DNA from: an uncultured Collinsella sp.
GTDB lineage: Bacteria > Actinomycetota > Coriobacteriia > Coriobacteriales > Coriobacteriaceae
Direction of reading: 5' to 3'
NCBI GenBank assembly: GCA_900549655.1
Contig: UROZ01000013.1
Coordinates: forward strand, 1-28,237
DNA: 28,237 nucleotides
Numbering within the stretch: the stretch's first letter is position 1; each line of letters starts with the position of its first letter. A program made the position numbers and the translations under genes. This document shows positions 18,031 through 24,328 of the stretch, in pieces. Under the pieces are notes generated by a model. That model saw nothing but the letters and a program-made list of their open reading frames with translations, had not been told where the DNA came from and did no database searches.

Positions 18031-18825
18031 ATGAATACGTTCATCAGTGCGGTGCTCGTCGGCCTCGTCGGCGTGTTCTGCATGTGGGACTCCCGCCTGC
18101 TCGGTCGTCTTAACTTCGAGCAGCCCCTCGTTGGCGCTACGCTCGTCGGTCTGCTGCTGGGCGATGTGCCCACCGGCCTTGCCGTCGGTGCCGCCGTCGA
18201 GCTCGTGTCCATGGGCCTGGTGCAGGTCGGCGCCGCCGTTCCGCCCGATATGGTCCTGGGCGGCATCGTGGCCGCTGCCTTTGCGTGCCTGACCGATGCT
18301 TCCGCCGAGACCGCCATGACGATCGCCATCCCGGTCGCCGTCCTGGGTCAGCTCCTCGGCATCGTGTTCCGTTCCATCATCGCCGCCCTCACCCATGTGG
18401 CAGATAGCGCGATCGATAACGGAAAGTTCAAGACCGCCTACCGTATGCACATCTGCGCCGGCTCCGGTCTGTACGCCGTCATGTACTTCCTGCCGATCTT
18501 CCTCGCCGTCTTTGTTGGCACCGACCTGGTTCAGGCCATCGTCAACATGGTTCCCGAGTGGCTGTCCACTGGTCTTAACGTTTCGACCAAGATCATGACC
18601 GCCTACGGCTTGGCCCTGCTGCTCACCATGATGATCAAGAAGGGTATGACTCCGTTCCTGTTCATCGGTTTCCTGCTCGCCGCTTACCTCAACCTGTCCG
18701 TCATCGCGGTCGCTCTGATCGGTGTGTGCCTGGCTGTCGTCTTCATGGGCTTCAAGTTCAACGGTTCCCATGCAGCCGCCGGTGTCGATTCCGACTACGA
18801 TCCGCTCGAAGACGACGAAGACTAA
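18031..18825 (+). CDS. PTS mannose-family EIIC permease
   Basis: A 264-residue polytopic membrane protein of the EIIC mannose/sorbose family, which with EIID forms the sugar channel. Conserved elements are the N-terminal DSRLLGRLNFEQPLVGATLV and the GAAVELVSMGLVQVGAAVPPD block, then five or more hydrophobic segments and a short acidic tail. The ATG at 18031 follows AAAGGAGAAGG. It lies 36 bases after EIIAB; a tiny 5-bp hairpin with a TTTT loop sits in that gap (18000-18013), too weak to be a terminator. Its stop codon overlaps the EIID ribosome binding site, so the two subunits are translationally coupled. Confidence 0.94.
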   Translation: MNTFISAVLVGLVGVFCMWDSRLLGRLNFEQPLVGATLVGLLLGDVPTGLAVGAAVELVSMGLVQVGAAVPPDMVLGGIVAAAFACLTDASAETAMTIAIPVAVLGQLLGIVFRSIIAALTHVADSAIDNGKFKTAYRMHICAGSGLYAVMYFLPIFLAVFVGTDLVQAIVNMVPEWLSTGLNVSTKIMTAYGLALLLTMMIKKGMTPFLFIGFLLAAYLNLSVIAVALIGVCLAVVFMGFKFNGSHAAAGVDSDYDPLEDDED

Positions 18826-18838
18826 GGAGGAACACACT

Positions 18839-19672
18839 ATGGCAACCGCAACCAAGGACGTGTCCCTGAACAAGAAGGTCAGCCAGTTCTTCTGGCGCTC
18901 CTGGGCCATCCAGGCCTCTTGGAACTACGAGCGTCAGATGAACATGGGCTTCCTCTACGGCATGGTTCCCACGCTCGATCGCCTCTATCCGGATGAGTCC
19001 GACCCCAAGCAGCTCGCTGCTAAGAAAGAGGCTTACCACCGTCACATGGCGTTCTACAACTGCACCCCGCAGACGAGCGCTTTCATCCTGGGCCTCTCCG
19101 CCTCCATGGAGGAGGAGTACGCCAAGGACCCCGAGAATTTCGATCCCGATTCGATCAACGCGGTCAAGACCTCCCTCATGGGTCCGCTTTCCGGCATCGG
19201 TGACTCCTTCTTCCAGGGTACCATCCGCGTTATCGCCTTTGGCCTGGGCGTTCAGCTGGCTCAGCAGGGCTCCATCATGGGCCCGATCCTGGCCATGCTC
19301 ATTTCCATCATCCCCTCTGTGCTGATCACTTGGTTCGCAGCCAAGATGGGCTATCAGGGCGGCCACGAGTACCTGAGCAAGCTTCAGGGCGGCGACCTCA
19401 TGGAGAAGCTCATGTATGTCTGCGGCATCGTGGGTCTTATGTCCGTGGGCGGCATGATCGCTACGCTGATCGGCGCCACCACCCCGCTGCAGTTCGCTGA
19501 CGGCACCGTCGTGATCCAGGACATCCTGGACGGCATGATGCCCCAGATGATCTCCCTTGGCCTTACCGGCCTTATGTACTGGCTCATCAAGAAGAACGTC
19601 AACACCGGTTGGCTTCTCGTGATCGCCATCGTGGGCGGCATCGCCCTCTCCGCGGCCGGCATCCTGGCCTAG
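18839..19672 (+). CDS. PTS mannose-family EIID subunit
   Basis: A 277-residue EIID of the mannose family, the second membrane subunit of the transporter. It shows the family start (FFWRSWAIQASWNYERQMN), GMVPTLDRLYPD, the FNCTP-like FYNCTPQTSAFILG, SLMGPLSGIGDSFFQGT and several C-terminal hydrophobic segments. The ATG at 18839 has AAGGAGG at 18824-18830 overlapping the EIIC stop; a longer frame starting at 18722 lies inside EIIC and is not the start. A hairpin and a palindromic repeat separate it from the second SIS gene, so expression of that gene may be partly independent. Confidence 0.94.
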   Translation: MATATKDVSLNKKVSQFFWRSWAIQASWNYERQMNMGFLYGMVPTLDRLYPDESDPKQLAAKKEAYHRHMAFYNCTPQTSAFILGLSASMEEEYAKDPENFDPDSINAVKTSLMGPLSGIGDSFFQGTIRVIAFGLGVQLAQQGSIMGPILAMLISIIPSVLITWFAAKMGYQGGHEYLSKLQGGDLMEKLMYVCGIVGLMSVGGMIATLIGATTPLQFADGTVVIQDILDGMMPQMISLGLTGLMYWLIKKNVNTGWLLVIAIVGGIALSAAGILA

Positions 19673-19706
19673 TCGCGACCAAGCGCCTAACCGCTTTCCC
19701 CCGGGG

Positions 19707-19737
19707 GCCTGTCTGGCATCCCATACCCCAGGCAGGC
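19707..19737 (+). terminator. Hairpin after the PTS genes, possible terminator
   Basis: GCCTGTCTGG (19707-19716) pairs with CCAGGCAGGC (19728-19737) with one wobble and an 11-base loop. There is no T-tract, so it may only lessen transcription into the SIS gene or protect the PTS message from 3' decay. Confidence 0.45.
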
Positions 19738-19749
19738 TTCCATCCCTAA

Positions 19750-19780
19750 ATGCGTCAAAGGGACAGTCCCTTTGTCGCAT
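19750..19780. repeat. Near-perfect palindrome around AAAGGGACAGTCCCTTT
   Basis: Fourteen-base arms (ATGCGTCAAAGGGA at 19750-19763 and its partner at 19767-19780) pair at 13 of 14 positions around CAG. No T-tract. It resembles the small palindromic extragenic repeats elsewhere in this window that carry GGGACAG. Confidence 0.7.
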
Positions 19781-19870
19781 CCTCAACGGGCCGGCGACTC
19801 GGTCCAAACCACGGTAACCCTGCGAGCGCCCGGCAATGTGGCGCCGCAAAAATCGAAAGGAATGTGTCAG

Positions 19871-20854
19871 ATGTACGAGATCGACCTTAACCTCCCTAAG
19901 CAGATCGTCGCTGACGTCCTGTCCAACCACGAGATCCACAGTGTCGCCTTCGTCGGCTGCGGTGCTTCCATGTCCGACCTGTACCCCGCCAAGTACTTCC
20001 TGGCCAACAACACGGACAAGCTGAACGTTCAGATCTTCACCGCTAACGAGTTCAACTACGACACGCCTTCCTGGGTCAACGAGCACACCTTCGTGATCAC
20101 CTGCTCCCTCGGTGGCTCCACGCCCGAGACCGTCGAGGCCAACAAGACCGCCAAGAAGCACAACTGCCCGGTCGTCTCCCTCACCAACAAGGCTGGCTCC
20201 GCTCTGACCGTCGACGCCGACTACGTCATCGTTCACGGCTTCCACGCCAACTTCGCTGCCAAGTGCGAGAAGCCCGGCTATGCCATCGCTCTTGCTCTCG
20301 AGATCCTTCAGCAGACCGAGGGCTATGACAAGTACGACGACATGATCACCGGCCTCACCAACGTCTTCGATCTCTGCGAGAACGCTGCTCAGTCCTGCAA
20401 GAAGCTCGCCAAGAAGTTCGCTGAGGACTTCAAGGACGACAAGATGATTTACTTCATGGCCTCTGGTGCCTCCGAGAAGATGGCTTACTCTCACGCCGCC
20501 TTCCTGTTCACCGAGATGCAGTGGATCGACGCCGCCGCCTACAACACCGGCGAGTACTTCCACGGCCCGTTCGAGGTTTCCACCGAGGGTAAGCCCTACG
20601 TCTTCTTCATGTCCGATGGCGCTACCCGTCCGATGGACGCCCGCGCCCTCACCTTCCTTGAGCGCATGGGCGCCAAGGTCGCTCTGATCGACTCCAAGGA
20701 CTACGGCCTGGCTGACGCCGTGCCCGCGAGCGTCGTCACCTACTTCAACCCGCTGCTGCACCTCGCCGTTATGCGCGAGTACGGCAACCAGATCGCCGAG
20801 GCCCGTCAGCACCCGCTGACCATGCGTCGCTACATGTGGAAGCTTTCCTACTAA
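19871..20854 (+). CDS. SIS-domain protein, FrlB-like deglycase/isomerase family (SIS-2)
   Basis: A 327-residue member of the FrlB/GfrE/GfrF family, downstream of a complete PTS, so its likely substrate is the PTS product, a 6-phosphorylated sugar conjugate. Features: first SIS loop FVGCGASMSDLYPAKYF near residue 29, phosphate loop SLGGSTPET, putative catalytic Glu215 and His231 in TGEYFHGPFE, and the C-terminal RRYMWKLSY. Both family-typical residues around the catalytic block (G-E-Y-F-H-G-P-F-E) are intact, unlike SIS-1. The ATG at 19871 is chosen because AAAGGA (19856-19861) is 9 bases upstream; ATG 19862 abuts it. A strong terminator follows. It may be a glucoselysine- or fructoselysine-6-phosphate deglycase, or an isomerase. 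Confidence 0.87.
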   Translation: MYEIDLNLPKQIVADVLSNHEIHSVAFVGCGASMSDLYPAKYFLANNTDKLNVQIFTANEFNYDTPSWVNEHTFVITCSLGGSTPETVEANKTAKKHNCPVVSLTNKAGSALTVDADYVIVHGFHANFAAKCEKPGYAIALALEILQQTEGYDKYDDMITGLTNVFDLCENAAQSCKKLAKKFAEDFKDDKMIYFMASGASEKMAYSHAAFLFTEMQWIDAAAYNTGEYFHGPFEVSTEGKPYVFFMSDGATRPMDARALTFLERMGAKVALIDSKDYGLADAVPASVVTYFNPLLHLAVMREYGNQIAEARQHPLTMRRYMWKLSY

Positions 20855-20888
20855 TCACAAGTAAGTAGACCTTACGGGTTGATTGAGA

Positions 20889-20920
20889 GGGGATGGGGTT
20901 TGCGCCCCGTCCCCTTTTTT
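20889..20920 (+). terminator. Intrinsic terminator after SIS-2
   Basis: GGGGATGGGG (20889-20898) pairs with CCCCGTCCCC (20905-20914), one wobble, 6-base loop, followed by six T residues. A strong Rho-independent terminator that closes the PTS-SIS unit. Confidence 0.93.
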
Positions 20921-20962
20921 GCTCTTGGGAGGGCACGCCTGTCGCGTCGCAAAACCCAGGAT

Positions 20963-21000
20963 AAAACCTACCAAAATAAACCTGTCTCTATTTGGCAGGT
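20963..21000. repeat. Palindromic 38-bp repeat, copy B
   Basis: ACCTACCAAAAT (20966-20977) pairs with ATTTGGCAGGT (20990-21000) around AAACCTGTCTCT. It matches copy A on the other strand and copy C at 23097. It ends directly before the GGAGGAG ribosome binding site of the HAD gene, so it would fold next to the translation start. Confidence 0.75.
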
Positions 21001-21014
21001 GGGAGGAGATGCGT

Positions 21015-21644
21015 ATGATCAAAGCAGTGCTGTTTGACATGGACGGCGTGCTGGTCGATACCGAGTGGTTCTACAACCGTCGTCGCGTGGCGTTTATGGA
21101 GGAGAAGGGGTTCCACTTTGACGAGATCCCCGATCTTTCGGGGTCTAACGAGCCGGCCATTTGGGAGGCGCTGGTGCCCGACGATGTTGAGCTGCGCGAG
21201 CGCCTTCGCGTGGAGTACAAGCAGGTCTACAGCCCGGACCACCCCGTTCCGTATGCCGAGCTGCTCAACGAGCAGACGGAGCCGGTGATGCGCGCACTGC
21301 ACGAGCGCGGCGTGAAGTGTGCCATCGCGAGCTCGTCTTATCGTGAGCTCATTGACGAGCTGGTAGAGATTGCCGGTATCGCCGATGTGCTGGACTACAC
21401 CATCAGCGGTCACGAGTGCAGTGCGTTTAAGCCCGACCCCGAGATCTACCTGCGTGCCATGGAGGCGCTGGGGGTGGAGCCTGCCGAGTGCCTGGTTATC
21501 GAGGATTCGCCTTTGGGGATCGAGGCTGGCAAACGTTCCGGCGCCCGCGTCCTGGCACTGCGTCCGCACGAGGGCGTCAACCTCGATCAATCGCGAGCCG
21601 ATGCCGTTATTGATAATCTGACCGACATTTTGGCCGCTTTGTAG
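21015..21644 (+). CDS. HAD-superfamily phosphatase, beta-phosphoglucomutase-like
   Basis: A 209-residue HAD hydrolase with motif I DMDGVLVDTE near residue 8 (nucleophile Asp and acid/base Asp), the C1 cap, motif II ASSS, motif III Lys in SAFKPDPEIY and motif IV IEDSPLG. This branch includes beta-phosphoglucomutase and sugar-phosphate phosphatases. The ATG at 21015 is preferred over ATG 21009 because GGAGGAG (21002-21008) needs the extra spacing. It sits after the SIS-2 terminator, with a palindromic repeat in front, so it is probably separately expressed. It may process a sugar phosphate of the same pathway; this is context only. Confidence 0.88.
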   Translation: MIKAVLFDMDGVLVDTEWFYNRRRVAFMEEKGFHFDEIPDLSGSNEPAIWEALVPDDVELRERLRVEYKQVYSPDHPVPYAELLNEQTEPVMRALHERGVKCAIASSSYRELIDELVEIAGIADVLDYTISGHECSAFKPDPEIYLRAMEALGVEPAECLVIEDSPLGIEAGKRSGARVLALRPHEGVNLDQSRADAVIDNLTDILAAL

Positions 21645-21741
21645 TGTCAATCCGCCGCGAGAAGCACGGGTTCAAACGTTTTTTGCGGTGGACTGGCTCA
21701 ATTTGGTTTCGATTTTGATCCGTTTGGCTTCGATTCGGACT

Positions 21742-21860
21742 AAGTGAGTAGACTTTTTGGTGCAGGACGAGCACAAAGCGCATCTGCTCTAGTAAAACCG
21801 CAGGTCACAGGGGTGGCGGTTTTGGGTGTGCTCGGCAGATCGTAAAAAGTCTACTCACTT
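21742..21860. repeat. 119-bp nested palindromic element
   Basis: A perfect 17-bp inverted repeat (21742-21758 with 21844-21860) encloses two further perfect 8-bp pairings: CGAGCACA 21768-21775 with 21827-21834, and AAAACCGC 21794-21801 with 21816-21823, with symmetric 9-base gaps between the outer and next stem. It lies in the 355-base gap between the HAD and YitT genes and contains no gene. The rest of that gap has only a direct repeat of TTTGG-T/C-TTCGATT at 21702 and 21723, and the YitT promoter. Confidence 0.85.
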
Positions 21861-21922
21861 GGAATTTTGCCCTTTGGTCGTGGGGGTTGCTGGTCCCGTT
21901 TTGGTTGTCGAGGGAGGTTGAA

Positions 21923-21954
21923 TTGAAGCGCCCCCGCACGCTCCATGCTACAAT
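21923..21954 (+). promoter_or_regulatory. Candidate promoter for the YitT-family gene
   Basis: An extended -10, TG-C-TACAAT (21946-21954), lies 45 bases before the start codon. The best upstream hexamer, TTGAAG (21923-21928), is 20 bases away, which an extended -10 can tolerate. Confidence 0.6.
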
Positions 21955-21999
21955 CGCGGGCATGCCCCACAACCACATCTGCCTTCGAAAGGAGCCTAC

Positions 22000-23007
22000 G
22001 TGGCGAACGCCATCGATCAGCTCACGGACCGCGTGCTCATGCTCGGCCGCCTCACCATCGTCCGCCGTGCCATTACTGCCGTGGCGGTCACAATTTCTGC
22101 CGTCCTCCAGACATTCCTGATCCAGGCGTTCATTCAGCCCGCCGACCTGCTTCCGAGCGGCCTCACCGGCGTTGCGGTCCTGCTCGATCGCGTTACCTCG
22201 CTGGGCGGCGTTCACATCGACATCTCGCTCGGCATGCTTGCGCTCAACATTCCCGTGGCGCTCCTATGCTGGAGCGGCATTAGCAAGCGCTTCGTCATCT
22301 TCTCGATGATGCAGGTCGTGCTCTCGTCGCTGTTCCTCAACGTCTTTCACTTCGCTCCATTTTTGGGCGACAAGATCATGCTCATCATTTTTGGCGGCGT
22401 GGTCTCGGGTCTGGGCGCTGCCATCGCACTTAAATCCGGCGCATCCACCGGCGGCACCGACTTTATCGCGCTGTGGGTTTCCAACCACACGGGCAAGACC
22501 ATCTGGGGCGTCATCTTTGGTTTCAACTGCTTTATCCTGGCGATCTTTGGCTTTATGTTTGGCTGGGACAAGGCGGCGTATTCCATCGTGTTCCAGTTTA
22601 TTTCGACCAAGACCATCGACAGTTTCTATCGTCGCTACGATCGCGTGACGCTGCAGATTACGACGCGCAAGGCAGACGAGGTCATGACTGCCTACGTAAA
22701 CCATTTTCAGCACGGCATTAGCTGCGCCGAGGTCGTCGGCGGATACAGCCGCGAAAAGATGTACCTGCTGAACACCGTTGTTTCGACCTACGAGAGCCAG
22801 GACATTATCAAGTTGGTGTGCGACGTTGATCCCGGCGCCGTGATCAACGTGTTCCACACGCTCAACTTTGTGGGCGGCTGGTGGGGCGGTCATGTCGACG
22901 AGCCCATGCCCACGGCCGTTCCCGATCCCGACAAGCCCGCACGCATGGCCAGCAGGCAGGCGCGCCTCAGCGAACAGGACAGCCTGCAGCAGGACGACGG
23001 CAAGTAG
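22000..23007 (+). CDS. YitT-family membrane protein
   Basis: A 335-residue protein of the YitT family: about five or six hydrophobic segments (residues 25-195, including the GLTGVAVLLDR, GLGAAIALKSGASTGGTDFIA and GFNCFILAIFGFMFG stretches), then a cytoplasmic ligand-binding-like domain (about 215-305: TLQITTRKADEVMTAYV to NVFHTLNFVGGWW) known as DUF2179. The family function is not firmly known. The start is GTG 22000 with AAAGGAG 12 to 6 bases upstream. It has its own promoter and a terminator behind it, so it is a single-gene unit with no clear tie to the catabolic genes around it. Confidence 0.87.
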   Translation: MANAIDQLTDRVLMLGRLTIVRRAITAVAVTISAVLQTFLIQAFIQPADLLPSGLTGVAVLLDRVTSLGGVHIDISLGMLALNIPVALLCWSGISKRFVIFSMMQVVLSSLFLNVFHFAPFLGDKIMLIIFGGVVSGLGAAIALKSGASTGGTDFIALWVSNHTGKTIWGVIFGFNCFILAIFGFMFGWDKAAYSIVFQFISTKTIDSFYRRYDRVTLQITTRKADEVMTAYVNHFQHGISCAEVVGGYSREKMYLLNTVVSTYESQDIIKLVCDVDPGAVINVFHTLNFVGGWWGGHVDEPMPTAVPDPDKPARMASRQARLSEQDSLQQDDGK

Positions 23008-23047
23008 GGTATTGGCATTTTGCCGGTCCTGCGCAACCCATCCGAAC

Positions 23048-23088
23048 GAGCCCCCCGAAAGCCCCGTTGCTTTCGAGGGCTCTCGTTT
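23048..23088 (+). terminator. Intrinsic terminator after the YitT-family gene
   Basis: GAGCCC (23048-23053) pairs with GGGCTC (23077-23082) and, after a small internal loop, CGAAAGC (23056-23062) pairs with GCTTTCG (23069-23075). A short T-rich tail TCGTTT follows. Confidence 0.75.
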
Positions 23089-23096
23089 GCCCAGAT

Positions 23097-23133
23097 AAAA
23101 CCTACCAAAATGAAGCTGTCGCTTTTTGGTAGG
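23097..23133. repeat. Palindromic 38-bp repeat, copy C
   Basis: CCTACCAAAA (23101-23110) pairs perfectly with TTTTGGTAGG (23124-23133) around TGAAGCTGTCGCT. The context before the left arm (CCCAGATAAAA) also matches copy B (CCCAGGATAAAA), so the shared unit extends to about 45 bases. Confidence 0.78.
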
Positions 23134-23175
23134 GAGGGTGTATCGTTTTATCAATATGAGGTAACATGAAACTAG

Positions 23176-23190
23176 ACGTTATATACGTAT
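23176..23190. promoter_or_regulatory. Operator-like site before regulator 2
   Basis: ACGTTATATACGTAT lies 36 bases before the start codon. Its first eight bases are identical to sites at 17035 (PTS) and, on the minus strand, 15759 (transporter); CGTTATATAC is shared with the transporter site. Autoregulation is inferred. Confidence 0.5.
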
Positions 23191-23225
23191 TAGAAATTTA
23201 GCTATTTTGATAAGAGTGATCAGAT

Positions 23226-23945
23226 ATGCCTGCGCCCAAAAATGCACCGCTTTACCAGCAGATTTATGACGAAATCAAGGATGCGATCGAGAAAGGTGTT
23301 TATGCACCCAAGGAGCGTATTCCGTCCGAGCTTGAACTAGCCGAGCAGTACGAGGTGAGCCGTATTACGGTGCGCCGCGCTGTCGAGGAGCTGTGCTCCG
23401 ATGGTTACCTGGTTAAGCAGCAGGGCCGCGGCACCTTTGTCTCCACGCCGCACATCAACCGCCAGTTTCACGCCTCGACGCTGCAGACGTTTACCGCGCT
23501 GTGTGCCGGCAACGGCATGAAGGCCGGTGCGCACGTGATCGATCGCCAGATCGTTCCGGCGCGCCAAAACGAGATGGAGTTCTTTGGCCTGCAGAAGGAT
23601 GCGCTGCTGCTGCATATCAAGCGCGTGCGTACGGCCGACGGCGAGCCCATCTTTGAGGAGAACATCTTTGTGCCGTTTGACGCCTACCGTGAGCTGTTGA
23701 CGGCCGATCTTGAGGACAAGTCGATTTTTGCCGAGGTCGAGCGTGTTGGCGGAACGCCGATTGTCTCGGTTGGCTACCGTACGGTCGAGGCCGTTCGAGC
23801 TAACGCCGAGCAGGCGGCCGAGCTGGGCATTGCTCCGCACGATCCGCTGCTCAACCTGCGTGCCGGCTTTACCGGTCCCGATGACGAGCCGGTTTTGATG
23901 GGTAAGCAGTACTACGTGGGATCGCGCTACGTTATGGTCATGTAA
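23226..23945 (+). CDS. GntR/HutC-family transcriptional regulator (regulator 2)
   Basis: A 239-residue regulator with a GntR winged helix at residues 5-72 (RIPSELELAEQYEVSRITVR and the wing LVKQQGRGTFVSTP) and a UTRA effector domain from about 90 to 235. It is close in sequence to regulator 3 (both read YQQ near the start, then SRITVRRAVEEL or GRITVRRAIEEL), pointing to duplication. The ribosome binding site is weak. The motif ACGTTATA in its own leader recurs before the transporter and the PTS operon, so these are the likely targets. Its stop codon is followed at once by the hairpin of structured repeat copy 2. The effector is likely a sugar phosphate, by family. Confidence 0.91.
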   Translation: MPAPKNAPLYQQIYDEIKDAIEKGVYAPKERIPSELELAEQYEVSRITVRRAVEELCSDGYLVKQQGRGTFVSTPHINRQFHASTLQTFTALCAGNGMKAGAHVIDRQIVPARQNEMEFFGLQKDALLLHIKRVRTADGEPIFEENIFVPFDAYRELLTADLEDKSIFAEVERVGGTPIVSVGYRTVEAVRANAEQAAELGIAPHDPLLNLRAGFTGPDDEPVLMGKQYYVGSRYVMVM

Positions 23946-24172
23946 GTTACGCGGTTTTACCAAACCGCGTAACGGCTCGACGCTGCGCCTTTGGTTCCGC
24001 CGTTCTGCCGAACGACGGATTGGTCGACGCTGCAAGCCCGCCAGGGCGGCAATCTGCCTTTCAACTTCGGCGGCATGACCAGAAGGTCAATGCCGCCTCG
24101 TTTCAAGGCACCTTGCTCGCTCTGACGGGCTTTCGCTGTCGTTGCCAGAACATCGGCGTTGCCGCGGTCCAA
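23946..24172. repeat. Structured repeat element, copy 2
   Basis: Starts with a perfect 12-bp hairpin with TACC loop (23946-23973) and GGCTCGACGCTGC, like copy 1 at 15408. An extra module follows: a 10-bp hairpin with TGCC loop (23996-24005 with 24010-24019, one mismatch) and a second GGTCGACGCTGC (24022-24033). The nested part then repeats: outer stem 24034-24044 with 24122-24132, apical hairpin 24069-24080 with 24085-24097. It fills most of the 383-base gap before recQ, and the rest is the inverted repeat at 24175 and the recQ promoter. Confidence 0.8.
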
Positions 24173-24174
24173 AG

Positions 24175-24251
24175 TAGTCGTTGGACGTTCTTAAATGACT
24201 AGTCGTTGGGCGTTCTTGTATGACTAGTCATTTAAGAACGTCCATCGACTA
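24175..24251. repeat. 30-bp inverted repeat with a third direct unit
   Basis: Arms 24175-24204 and 24222-24251 are complementary at 29 of 30 positions, the inner 22 bp perfectly. The left arm unit (24180-24204) is also repeated directly at 24205-24229 with three differences, so there are two direct and one inverted copies of a roughly 25-bp unit ending ATGACTAGTC. Confidence 0.9.
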
Positions 24252-24291
24252 GTCTGGGCTGCGGTCGTGTGCTGCTGTCCCTGTGGCGGCG

Positions 24292-24297
24292 TATAAT
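24292..24297 (+). promoter_or_regulatory. Candidate -10 element for recQ
   Basis: A consensus TATAAT lies 31 bases before the recQ start codon. No good -35 is visible 16-18 bases upstream, so an activator or a non-consensus -35 may be used. It starts 40 bases after the large inverted repeat ends. Confidence 0.55.
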
Positions 24298-24328
24298 CGG
24301 CGGCAGATGACTTGGACGTTAGGAAACC

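Noticed and set aside
18758..20812. 684-codon open frame on the minus strand opposite EIID and SIS-2
   Set aside because: It spans two well-supported genes and two hairpins on the other strand, and has no domain.
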